64,000 nucleotides of DNA from Labia minor (Eukaryota > Arthropoda > Insecta > Dermaptera > Spongiphoridae): NCBI GenBank assembly GCA_963082975.1, contig OY720350.1:47570734-47634733 (forward strand), in the 5' to 3' direction. Positions 1 through 9,833 of the stretch are shown here, piece after piece. Every line of letters begins with the position of its first letter. Within the stretch, counting starts at the first letter, position 1. The translations under genes and the position numbers were made by a program. The notes under the pieces were generated by a model. The model was not told the DNA's origin, did not search any database, and saw nothing but the letters and a program-made list of their open reading frames with translations.

Positions 1-420
1 TATCTCTCTGGCTCTATGGAACTCGAAAGTTCTTGGCCTCAGCAACCACATTTCTCCAAGTGTCCCTATACTGAGCTAAATCCATCCAACTCCTTTCCTG
101 TCCCATCTCTCTTACGTCCCTTCCTACAAGTCCTTGGTCTTCCAAGAGGACGTTAATTAATTAATTAATTTTGATTCCCTTTGATAATAATTTTGATGAG
201 ATAAGCCTCTTTACTGCATGATAACAGGCTTTTTCCAATTGCAACCTCAATTTAAATTCTTCTCTAATATAATTATCATTCGTGATTACATTCAATGTTT
301 CTACATATTTAAATTCTACATTTTGTATATTAAGATTTTGTATATTAATACTGTTCCTCTCTGATACTAAATATTTTTATTTATCACTATTAATTTCAAA
401 CCCCATCACTTTTCCTAACT
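1..420 (-). pseudogene. Decayed non-LTR retrotransposon, C-terminal RT fragment (copy 1)
   Basis: On the reverse strand this stretch reads as the end of an endonuclease/reverse-transcriptase polyprotein. It contains SSKLLSKGIKI near 210-160, then WMDLAQYRDTWRNVVAEAK and a stop codon at 14-16. These resemble the conserved tail of insect RTE/CR1-type elements that follows the RT domain. The reading frame shifts between segments and no long frame survives, so it is a dead fragment. A block at about 170-215 recurs at 840-885 in the neighbouring copy, and the part around 230-350 recurs, diverged, at 8010-8135. The exact clade cannot be told from so little sequence. Confidence 0.55.
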
Positions 421-470
421 CGGTTAATTTAATCACAGTCAATATCCTTAGCTACACTCATCCAACTCTT

Positions 471-890
471 ATTCTTTTCCATCTCTCTCTGTCAAGTCCC
501 TTTACATTGTCTGGCCATCGTGTCCTTGGTCTTCCAAGAGGTTGTCTTCCAATCGGTCTGCCTACAAATATATTTTTCACTCTATATCATCACCCAATCT
601 TGCTACGTGTTCTGCTCATCGCAACCTTCTTGATTTTATTGCTCTAACTATTTTTGAAGATGCATAGAGGTCAGGCAAATGCACGTTAGGCAATCTCCGC
701 CATTCCCCGGTGGCCTCATCTTTCTTTGGCCCATAAATGATGCGAAGAATCTTATTTCCAAATGCTCAAAATCTATTCTCGTCTCCAAAGGTCATAGCCC
801 ACGCCTTACACCCATAAAATAATTATTTTATATATTTTAATTTTGATTTCCCTTGATAATAATTTTGAAGAAATAAGCCTCTTTACACCA
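471..890 (-). pseudogene. Decayed non-LTR retrotransposon, C-terminal RT fragment (copy 2)
   Basis: The reverse strand encodes DEATGEWRRLPNVHLPDLYA, then KIVRAIKSRRLR, a stop, and AEHVARLG. This is the familiar post-RT tail of insect non-LTR elements, where RLRWAGHVARMG is usual. Upstream it has SSKLLSREIKIKIYK. In-frame stops and frameshifts show that it is inactive. It lies in the same orientation as the fragment at 1-420 and probably comes from the same family. Confidence 0.6.
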
Positions 891-970
891 TACCTTTTCC
901 TAGGGACCAAACCGGGACAAACGGTTCACCATTTTTTTTTTTGAGAATCAAATTGAAAAAATTAGAAAAA

Positions 971-1311
971 ACCAGGTCCGAACCGACCGACAGTTTGAAG
1001 TAAATTAATTTCCAGCTACAGAAACAATTTCAAATAATTTAAATGTATCTATTAATGCAATAAAAAACAGATATGGATAGAACATAAATATTTTTAATTT
1101 TATTTTATTTATAATATATAATTAGTAGCTGGCTGTGACGTCATGAAGGGCTGGGTGACGTCATATAATTTAAAATTAAGAAAAAACTAATAAAGTTGAT
1201 TTTTCCCGAGGATAAAACCAATACAAAATTCATGATTCGTGGAGATATGTAAAAATCTCCACATGTGAAATTTGGTGTGAAAACAATACCTCCCTTACTA
1301 TCGTCGGTCGG
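971..1311 (-). mobile_element. Family A HINE-like repeat, short recombinant copy (A5)
   Basis: Reverse-oriented copy of family A. It starts with the 3' part (AGGTCCGAACCGACCGAC), carries both TGACGTCA sites at 1136-1143 and 1156-1163, and ends with the 5' inverted repeat CGTCGGTCGG near 1311. The middle third of the element, including the CCGT array, is missing. The junction lies inside a sequence shared by the two internal direct modules of the family (ATGATTCGTGG), as expected from recombination between them. Half of the terminal hairpin is also missing. Confidence 0.7.
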
Positions 1312-4127
1312 AAAAAATTGAATAATATTGGGTTTATTCACGGATGATATTATTATTTATGTAAACCGAGACATTTTTATCTCCCGGAGAATTTTTGCGG
1401 GGACACTGGGGCAGAATACACATAAGAATAAGCAAAATGATCGTATGGGATTTGTAATTCAGCTAAAGAATAAGAAAATTTGATCTATCAAAATTAAAAA
1501 AAATTTTAGGAGATCTAATTTTATTTATTTATTTAAAATAAGTTGTACCACATGTTTATAATTAACAAAAATTATACATTAAGTTAATTTTTTAAATAAG
1601 CTTAACTATAATTTATTTATTTCCAAATATGATTTATCAGTACAATGATAAGAAAAAAATTTGATAATTTATTAATATTAAATTATTATTGAGTATAGAT
1701 ATATTCGATTACAATATATTTTTATATTCATATGAAATAATTTCCATAATAAAAAAAAATAAAATATTTTTATATTTAAGTTAAAAAGAAATAATAATGA
1801 AAAAGTTATATTTTTACAATATATATGATTTTTTTTTTGTGATGTTTGCATTTTAATTTTAAATTGAGAAATTATAATAATAATTAATTCTACCTATATA
1901 GTAAAATATTTAAAATATATCAAAGTTTAAATATTTCAAAATGAAAATAAAGAGTTAAAGAAAATAATCGCGATATTCAATTATTTTTTTTATTATTAAT
2001 TAAATTTTAAAAAAAACAATTGAATATTTAATAGGGCCTCCTCCTTTCCCCATAAATTAGCCCTTCCAAGCCTCGCCTTCCGAAATTTAGAAAAAGTAAT
2101 AATAAAGAAAGTTTGCCTTAAAAAAAAAGATTAAAAAAAATTAAGGCGTTTGGCCTGTAGCCTCTTTGAATCAGCTGAGAGTGCCTTTGATTTTTTGGAT
2201 TTTGAAATGAAATCGCGACATTCGGGGCAACCTGAAATAAAACCTACCTAGTAAGGGAGTGCATAGCCTCCATCAATAGGCATGGAAGGCTCATGCTAAT
2301 CGAAAAAGCCCTGCGCTCAAAAGGTAACCAACAATTTGTTCCTGTTCAGGCTAATCCCATTTCGGAACTGTGCTGAATTACCTTCCCGAATACCCGATCA
2401 TCCAATCCACCTCAAATACACTCTCAGTAATACAAAATGGCACAATTCAGACCTGACATGCAATTCATGCAAACCATCCCTTAAATAATAGCATGGCATT
2501 TGTTTTATCCACCCACATTTTATTTATTTATTAATTCTAATCTAATCTATGAATTAGTATGATGAGAACATGCATGGATGTAGGAGGCAACCACCTGAAA
2601 ATTCCTAACAACTATATATATATATATCAAAAAATAGCCACCCTCCCAGTATAACGCATCGAAACCTACTAATTCTAAAAATACCTTTGTCTCTTCTGCC
2701 TCCTTTATCAATGCTTCTTCTTGACAGATGTACTCTGAAATTCCCTAATCTCACTAAATTCTGTCATATAATTTAATATATTTCTCTATAATCTCCTAAT
2801 GAATATTATCAAAAGCAAATAATCATTGTAATTTAATTCTACTTGCTATATTATATTAAACTTTACTTTAAATATTATATTTACATTTTCTATTTTAAAG
2901 TGCGCCATGCTAAATAAATAACGATTATTACTTACATTTGGAGAGCTGTATTTCAATCATTTCATCGTCATGAAGGATGGAGAAGATAATCAAGAATTCA
3001 AATCAACATTCAGTAGCAGGAACGAAGATGGAAACATGAAATAAAAAAAGAAAAATAACTTATTAGTTTATATTATAATCAATAAATTTAAATTGAATTA
3101 AAAATAAAATTAATAATAAATACTGACCTCGGAGTTAATAAAGGGTTGATATATATTTCTCGCAGATTAAACTCGAAGAACAGCTCGTAGACTTGAATTG
3201 ATGTCCATCACTCTCGCCTCTATAAAAGAAAAAAATAATTAAGATTAGATATTTATATTATATACAGGAAATAAAAAAATAAGATATAAATAAATAAATA
3301 ATATTAATAGGATTAAATAAGTGTTTAGATTTTTAAAAATATTATCTTATTTCTGTAATATTAAAATACTAAAATTATTTTACATCCTATATAGAACCAT
3401 GATTATAATACGCATTTAATAGACATATAATAAAAATATCTTAGAGAACATCAGAAAACTAATTATGATTATATTATTAATTTCACGAAGATTTTATTCT
3501 GTTTAATTGATATCTAGGTAATAGAAATATTATTCATTTTTCAAAAGTGTTATAAGTAATAATATGAAATTGACAAAACAATATTCATATGAGATTTGAA
3601 AGGAACGGTGTGAGCGATAATGAGATTAAAAAGAATATATAGAATATTTAAATATTATATTCATTATTATATGAATATAAGCAATTTATATTTTTTTGAT
3701 TTATAATTATATTATATGAATTTTGAAAATAATCAGCACATCTTCCTATTTTTTAAATAAATAAGTTTTAATAGGATTAATATATATATATATATTGAAA
3801 TTTAAAAAATATTTCAATAAATATATTTAAGGAAAAATAAAATTTTGTATATGATTTTTTAATTTTTAAATAATTTTAAATTAACTTTTAATAAAATTTA
3901 ATTAATGAGATCTGATAGAATATTTAAGATTAATTCTTTTCAAAGATTTGAATGAAAAATTTATAAATTTATTTGGGCATATGAATAAAAAATTATAAAA
4001 ATGCACTTTATAAAATTTAATTTTTATTGAAATATTTTTTTTTTTAAAGTTCACTAATCTTCCTTTTAATTAATAAAAATAAATAATAAAATTACAATTA
4101 ATTCTTGATTAGCGACCGATTAAGGGA
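1312..4127. other. No gene seen; AT-rich with one less AT-rich patch
   Basis: No reading frame here looks like protein. About 2035-2480 is less AT-rich than its surroundings and resembles unidentified repeat sequence. I could not assign it to a family. The rest is simple AT-rich sequence with short A and T runs, including an AT run near 3780-3797. Confidence 0.5.
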
Positions 4128-4283
4128 TGATTTCAGTGGAGGGGCCGCTCCGGGTCTCACTCACACTCAGCAGGGAAGGGGAACTGAACTCAACTCGGCC
4201 AGCCGGCCGGCAGAAGGTAAGCCAGGCGCTGGAGGGGCATGGAGAGGGGCGAGCGGGGAGTGCAGAGGTGAGCGCTCTACTGC
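4128..4283 (+). other. GC-rich, exon-like island
   Basis: About 150 bp of strongly GC-rich sequence in an otherwise very AT-rich region. It contains CCGGCCGGCAGAAGGTAAGC and further on GCAGAGGTGAGCG, so two good 5' splice-donor contexts (AAG/GTAAGC near 4213 and AG/GTGAGC near 4267) lie on the + strand. There is no long convincing reading frame. It could be a non-coding first exon with its promoter, possibly of the chitin-binding gene or of a gene not seen here, or a fragment of foreign or repetitive DNA. The call rests on composition and splice-like motifs only. Confidence 0.35.
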
Positions 4284-4460
4284 AAATTATTTCAAATAAA
4301 ATACATATTAAAATAAAATAAAATAAACAAATATTAATTTTTAAAATTAGTGGTGTTTTAGAATACATCTTAAATCGAATCAATAAGTTTAATTCTATTA
4401 ATTCTATTAAATCAATAAGCTTAATTTTATTCAAAGATCTTAATGAAAATTTAAAAAAAA

Positions 4461-5053
4461 TTAGCTGGAGTGTCTCCACTCAACTATCTCGCAATTTGAA
4501 TTGGATTAAATAACATAATATATTATATTTAAATTAAATTTAATTAATTATAAATTATAAATAATAAATATTAAACCAGCGCATGTGTGACTTTTTGTTG
4601 ATTGCACCACGTCAAGTGTTGGCGCGTGAGATTTGCAGTGTTAAAAAATTAATTCTGGTAATTTCAGCGAATCAATCAAGCTTAAATTCTATATATAGCA
4701 GTTTTATACAATTATTAATCATGTGAAAAATTATCAAACATATATCTTTATTTTTACGGTCACTTTAGAGGAAAAAAAATCAAAACGTTGTAGGTAATGA
4801 CCCTCTTCCGGTTGAGCTACATTTCTCATAAGTTGATAGAAAATTACGAATTTTGAATAATGCTCAAGTACCAAATTTCATCATTCTAGCTCAAACCGTT
4901 TTTGCGTAATCTTGACTACATACACACACACACACACAGACATTTATCTCAACCTTAGTGAAAATGATTCAGGAACCTTTAAAACATATAAAAACATCAA
5001 AATCTCAACATCAAAAATTTTCGTGATCACAATACTATCTCTTACGGGATAGT
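4461..5053 (-). mobile_element. Family B HINE-like repeat (B1)
   Basis: Complete-looking copy in reverse orientation. Reading + strand, it begins TTAGCTGGAGTGTCTCCACTC (hairpin stem GAGTG/CACTC and the CTAA end), then ACTATCTCGC, an AT-rich block, the CCGGTTGAGC core near 4810, a CA array at about 4920-4940, and the GATAGT end. Sequence matches the copies at 6077, 29776, 45134, 49100 and 52898 almost throughout. There is no coding capacity. Confidence 0.75.
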
Positions 5054-6076
5054 AAAAATTATAAATATATCAGTAAGAAGTTCATTAATGAAATTATCAT
5101 ATTTTGAAAAAAAAACGAGGTGGCGTATTAATGTAAATGGTTCAAATTAAATTTAAAATTGTTTGCCGAATGTGATATAATTTTAATTTAATTTAAATAT
5201 ATTTCATAAAAAAGAGGGTAAATCGTAAGAATTGTTCTTATCTTGGTTGGGATACGGTATAGTTTGTCTACATGTAATTTCGAAGATATCGATGAGTTAT
5301 GCTTTTCTTTGCTGTGTACTTAGCAAATTACGTTTTTACAATTCTTTTCTAGTATGAATTTCTATTTTAATTCTAAAAAAAATTTAGTAAGTAATACATT
5401 AGTTACATACCCAATTAACATTTTATATATCTCAACCTTCTTTGGTTCCAGTATATTTTAGTTGGAGGAACTATTTCCAAAATAATTTTGTATATATGCC
5501 AATTAATTCATAAATCTAGTCCAGTTTTTTCTAAATATTTTCAATTTGGTTCTTAAAAAAATAAGTTGACCTGTGGCCAGGTCCGAACCGACGATGAAGT
5601 AAATTAATTTCCAGCTACAGAAACAATTTCAAATAATTTTAATATATCTATTAATGTAATAAAAAACAGATAGGCATATAACATAAATATTTTTAATTTT
5701 ATTTTATTTTATTTATAATATATATGCAAGACCAGGCTGTGACGTCATGAATGGCTGGAAGACGTCATATAATTTTAAATTAAGAAAAAACTAATAAAGA
5801 TGATTTTTCTCGAGGATAAAACCAATACAAAGTGCATGATTCGTGGTGATATGTAAAAAATTTCCTCATGTGAAATTTGGTGTGAAAATAACCCTTCCCT
5901 TCCTAATACTACCACTTCTGGTTTCCGGATTTGCAACAAAAGTTGATCAATTCATCATACTGATGCATTAAGTAAATATACCAAATTTAATCGAAATCCG
6001 TTGAACCGTTCAAGGTGTACACATCTATACGGACGGACGAACGGACGGACGGACAGACATGCTAAAAATACTTTTT

Positions 6077-6698
6077 ACTATCTCGCCAGAGATAGTATTG
6101 CGATCACGAAAATTTTCGATGTTGAGATTTTGATGTTTTTATACGTTTTGAAGGTCCCTGAGTCATTTTCACTAAGGTTGAGAAAAATGTATGTGTGTGT
6201 ATGTGTGTATGTGTGTATGTGTGTGTATGTATGTAGGCAAGATTACGCAAAAACGGTTTGAGCTAGAATGATGAAATTTGGTACATGGACATTATTCAAA
6301 ATTCGTAGTTTTCTATCAACTTTTGAGAAATGTAGCTCAACCGGAAGAGGGTCATTACCTACAACGTTTTAATTTTTTTTCTTCTAAAGTGACCGTAAAA
6401 ATAAAGATATATGTTTGATAATTTTTCACATGATTAAAAATTGGATAAAACTGCTATATATAGAATTTCAGCTTGATTGAATCGCTGAAATTACCAGAAT
6501 TAATTTTTTAACACTGCAAATCTCACGCCCCAACACGTGACGTGGTGCCATCAACAAAAAGCCAAACATGCGCTGGTTTAATATTTATTATTTATTATTT
6601 ATAATTTATAATTAATTAAATTTAATTTAAATATAATATATTATGTTATTTAATCCAATTCAAATTGCGAGATAGTCGAGTGGAGACACTCCATCTAA
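6077..6698 (+). mobile_element. Family B HINE-like repeat (B2)
   Basis: Forward copy. The 5' end ACTATCTCGCCAGAGATAGT is itself a perfect hairpin (8-bp stem, GCCA loop). A TG/TATG array lies at about 6187-6236, the core ATGAAATTTGGTACA at about 6271, AACCGGAAGAGG near 6340, and CACGTGACGTGG near 6533. The 3' end has GCGAGATAGT, then hairpin GAGTG-GAGA-CACTC, then CATCTAA before T. It sits at the T-run break of the outer family A copy and directly precedes the family C element. Confidence 0.75.
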
Positions 6699-6703
6699 TT
6701 TAC

Positions 6704-7796
6704 TTTCCCGCATACTTCGTATAAGGGAAGTATTGGAATCGTCAAAAATTTCGACTTCGAGATTTCGATAGATCTTGACGTTTTAGACCTCCCTGAGTCG
6801 GAAAATACCATTTTTCGAATTATGTCTGTGTGTGTGTATGTATGTATGTATGTATGTAATGTTTGTAAGCAAATTTACTCAAAAACTAATCAAGCTAGGA
6901 CTTCGAAATTTGGTACACCGATATTATTCACAGTTTGTAGATTTCTATCAAAATTTCGTCAAAATCGGTTAACCGGAAGTGTTACTTTACCTACACTGGT
7001 TGCGTTTACCTTTCAAGTAAAGTACCAGTTTGCTTCGAGATATTTGCTTCATATTTTGTATATAGATTTAAAAATATGAAAAAAATTGAGATACCAAATT
7101 TCATCATGATCTGACTACCGGAAGTGACATTTTACCTATCCAAGTAGCGTTTCTTTTTTACCGACCGACGATAGTAAGGGAGGTATTGTTTTCACACCAA
7201 ATTTCACCTATGGATATTTTTAGGTACATATATCCACGAATCATGCATTTTCTTAACAGAAAAAAGTATTTTTAGCATGATGTCTGTCCGTCCGTCCGTC
7301 CGTCTGTCCGTACGTATAGATGTATACAGCCTGAACGGCTCAACGGATTTTGATGAAATTTGGTATATTTACTTACTACATCAGTAGGATGAATTCATCA
7401 ACTTTTAGTGCAAATCCGGAAACCGGAAGTGCTAGAATTGCCGAACGAAGAGAGGAAGTGAAGGGTTATTTTCATATCAAATTTCACGTGAGGACATATC
7501 TCCACGTGTTATGCACTTTGTATTGGTTTTATCCTCGAGAAAAATCATCTTCATTAGTTTTTTCTTAATTTAAAATTATATGACGTCACCCAGCACTTCA
7601 TGACGTCACAGCCAGCCCTTATATATTATAAATAAAATAAAATTAAAAATATTTATATTATATCCATATCTGTTTTTTTTTACATTTAAAATATCAGTTA
7701 ACCGGAAGTAGCACTTTATTACATTCTAAATATTCATTCACAACTCTTTATACCTATTTATATGCGGGAAAATCTAGGGGAGGACACTCCCGCTTA
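6704..7796 (+). mobile_element. Family C HINE-like repeat, interrupted by a family A copy
   Basis: Single copy. The 5' end TTTCCCGCATA pairs with TATGCGGGAAAA at 7761-7772. A hairpin GGGAG-GACA-CTCCC follows at 7778-7791, and the element ends GCTTA before TT. The first 25 bases can also fold (TTCCC..ATAC-TTC-GTAT..GGGAA). The core has a TATG array at about 6835-6860, then CGAAATTTGGTACA and TTAACCGGAAGTG. Bases 7160-7681 are an inserted family A copy, and C resumes with a second AACCGGAAGT near 7700. Its core is recognisably related to family B (matching phrases around the array). Confidence 0.65.
7160..7681 (+). mobile_element. Family A HINE-like repeat nested in C (A1)
   Basis: Forward copy starting ACCGACCGACGATAG after a T-run inside family C. 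It has the CCGT array at about 7287-7315, ATGAAATTTGGTA, AACCGGAAGTG, and TGACGTCA at 7581-7588 and 7601-7608. It stops in a T-run after CCATATCTG, so the 3' inverted repeat and hairpin are missing. The truncated end is odd for this family and may be a later deletion. Confidence 0.7.
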
Positions 7797-7893
7797 TTCT
7801 GTTAAGAAAATGCATGATTCGTGGAGGTATGTAAAAATCTCCACATGTGAATTTGATGTGAAAACAATACCTCCCTTACTATCGTCGCTCGGT

Positions 7894-8246
7894 AAAAAGT
7901 CGGAAATGTCCTAAATGTTAATCCAACAGAAGACATTTTTCGGGACGCCGGGACAGAGCACCGGACAGGGACAATCCCGGAAAACCGGGACGTTAGGTCA
8001 CCCTACCTTTACCCGATTGCAACCTTGTTTTAAATTCTCCTTAAATATTATTATCTTTCGTGATTACAGAACCTAAGTATTTCAATTTTTATACATTTTC
8101 AAATTTTATGTTTTGTATGTTAAAATTTTGTTACAATACCTAAACAATGTATAATATATTTTTTACATTTCTTTTTATTTAATATTTAATAAAAATTAGT
8201 GATTTTCTAAACAGGAAATAGTATATAATATATATTTGTAATTTTT
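7894..8246. repeat. Transposon debris between family A copies
   Basis: About 7905-8008 is GC-richer, with GGGACGCCGGGACAGAGC and ends GACGTTAGGTCACCCTA. It looks like one terminus of an old cut-and-paste DNA transposon of the kind with CCCGG-rich ends, but no partner terminus is seen. About 8010-8135 resembles the reverse-transcriptase tail fragment at 230-350. No gene is present. Confidence 0.35.
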
Positions 8247-8884
8247 ACCGACCGACGATAGTAAGGGAGGTATTGTTTTCACACCAAATTTCACATGTGG
8301 AGATTTTTACATATCTCCACGAATCATGCATTTTCTTAACAGAAAAAAGTATTTTTAGCATGATGTCTGTCCGTCCGTCTGTCCGTCCGTCCCTCCGTAT
8401 AGATGTGTACAGCCTGAACGGCTTAACGGATTTTGATGAAATTTGGTATATTTACTTAATGCATCAGTGGGATGAATTGATCAACTTTTGGTGCAAATCC
8501 GGAAACCGGAAGTGGTAGTATTAGCGATCGACGATAAGAAGGGAAGGGTTATTTTCGCACCAAATTTCACATAAGGAGATTTTTTTACATATCACCACGA
8601 ATGTATTGGTTTTATCCTCGGGAAAAATCATCTTCATTATGTTTTTCTTAATTTAAAATTATATGACGTCACCCAGCCCTTCATGACGTCACAGCCTCGG
8701 GTAACGCCGGCTACTTCAGCTATATATTATAAATAAAATAAAATTAAAAATATTTATGTTATATCCATATCTGTTTTTTATTACATTAATAGATATATTA
8801 AAATTATTTGAAATTGTTTCTGTAGCTGGAAATTAATTTATTTCAAACCGTCGGTCGGTTCGGACCTGGCCACAGGTCAACTTT
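8247..8884 (+). mobile_element. Family A HINE-like repeat, near full length (A2)
   Basis: Forward copy and a good reference for the family. The 5' inverted repeat is ACCGACCGACG. Module 1 (GATAGTAAGGGAGGTATTG) is followed by a CCGT array at about 8366-8398, ATGAAATTTGGTATA near 8437, and AACCGGAAGTGG near 8503. Module 2, a diverged repeat of module 1, starts at about 8525. TGACGTCA occurs at 8664-8671 and 8684-8691. The 3' part has CGTCGGTCGGT and the hairpin GACCTG-GCCA-CAGGTC, ending about 8884. No coding capacity. Confidence 0.75.
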
Positions 8885-9438
8885 TTATCTTTAGTTATAA
8901 CTTCAAATTGATTTCATTATTAAGTTTTGAGATTGTTTGAATTTATTTGAGATTATTGAAAACCATCTAGGAAGAATTATGAACGTCAATTCAACCACAA
9001 AATCAACAAAATTACTGTGTTTATTTTTAATCATTGAAACTTAATTTACCAAAACATACTCGTCCATGTTATAGAAATGAAGAACACTGATGATTATATG
9101 TATTTAGTTCAGCTTCCGGAAAGTAAAATCAAAATTTTGTAATCTCTACTTTCGAAAATTATCAATTTTTAATTAATTATCGTTTACAAAATAAACTTCC
9201 TCTTATTTTATATAAAATTAAATAAATTATTTAAAATTATGAAAGAATTTAATTAATTTTTTTTTTCCTTAAATTAAATTCAATTAAATTTATGAAATTT
9301 ACACCTTCATCTGATTAATCAATATAAATAAATAATTTTAAAACCAAATATAGAGAGAGTTATATATAACTAAATTAAATTTTTTAAATAAATAAATAAT
9401 TAATACTATCTTTTATTAAAGCTTTAGTGGTTGTTTTT

Positions 9439-9677
9439 ATTTATAACGGAATATTGTAAATAAAACCACATATTGATATTTGTTATTGTAAATTTATTCA
9501 AAAAATACAAAAATAAACACAACGTTTCGATTGGTCTCGTCACTGGACACTCGAACAGTGCAGATAACGATTGCAGAAGTAGCAATCGAAACGTTGTGTA
9601 TATTTTTGTATTTTTTGAATAAATTTACAATAACAAATATCAATATGTGGTTTTATTTACAAAATTCCGTTATAAAT
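9439..9677. mobile_element. Foldback element: 95-bp inverted arms, 49-bp spacer
   Basis: Arms 9439-9533 and 9583-9677 are inverted copies with about two mismatches. Each arm runs from ATTTATAACGGAAT at the outside to CAACGTTTCGATTG at the centre. The 49-bp spacer includes CACTGGACACTCGAACAGTG and ATAACGATTGCAGAAGTAGC. A nested hairpin (GATTGC..GCAATC followed by GAAACG) lies at the right side of the spacer. The CGAAACGTTGTG phrase recalls termini of Penelope-like elements and hammerhead-type ribozymes, but the catalytic core is not complete by eye. Confidence 0.7.
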
Positions 9678-9833
9678 ATTTTCTTTTGTTTTTCTTTTTT
9701 CTTTTTAATCAAGTGTAATTTGGTAGAATAAGTATTTAATTAAAGTATCATAAGTTTATATTATATTAAAAAAAAATAATTTGAACACTAATCAATTATG
9801 TTTTAATATCTTTTAACAAATGCCTATATTTTT

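Larger units (their letters stand above)
5562..7893 (-). mobile_element. Family A copy split by nested elements (outer A)
   Basis: Reverse-oriented family A element whose two parts, 5562-6076 and 7797-7893, are separated by about 1.7 kb of other repeats. The left part begins TAAGTTGACCTGTGGCCAGG (terminal hairpin GACCTG-GCCA-CAGGTC), carries TGACGTCA at 5740-5747 and a degenerate partner at 5760-5767, and the CGGA array near 6030-6055. It breaks in the T-run of GCTAAAAATACTTTT. The sequence that follows this point in other copies, TTCTGTTAAGAAAATGCATG, resumes at 7797. The host element is therefore older than the B, C and A copies inside it. Confidence 0.75.

Noticed and set aside
6001..7079. 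Frames with VCVYVCMYVC-type runs
   Set aside because: Translation of TG/TATG simple-repeat arrays in families B and C.
8273..8518. Frames through family A arrays (reading [10 protein letters not shown]) that recur near 41426-41614
   Set aside because: They are translations of the CCGT array and core of a repeat; the frame is not kept between copies.
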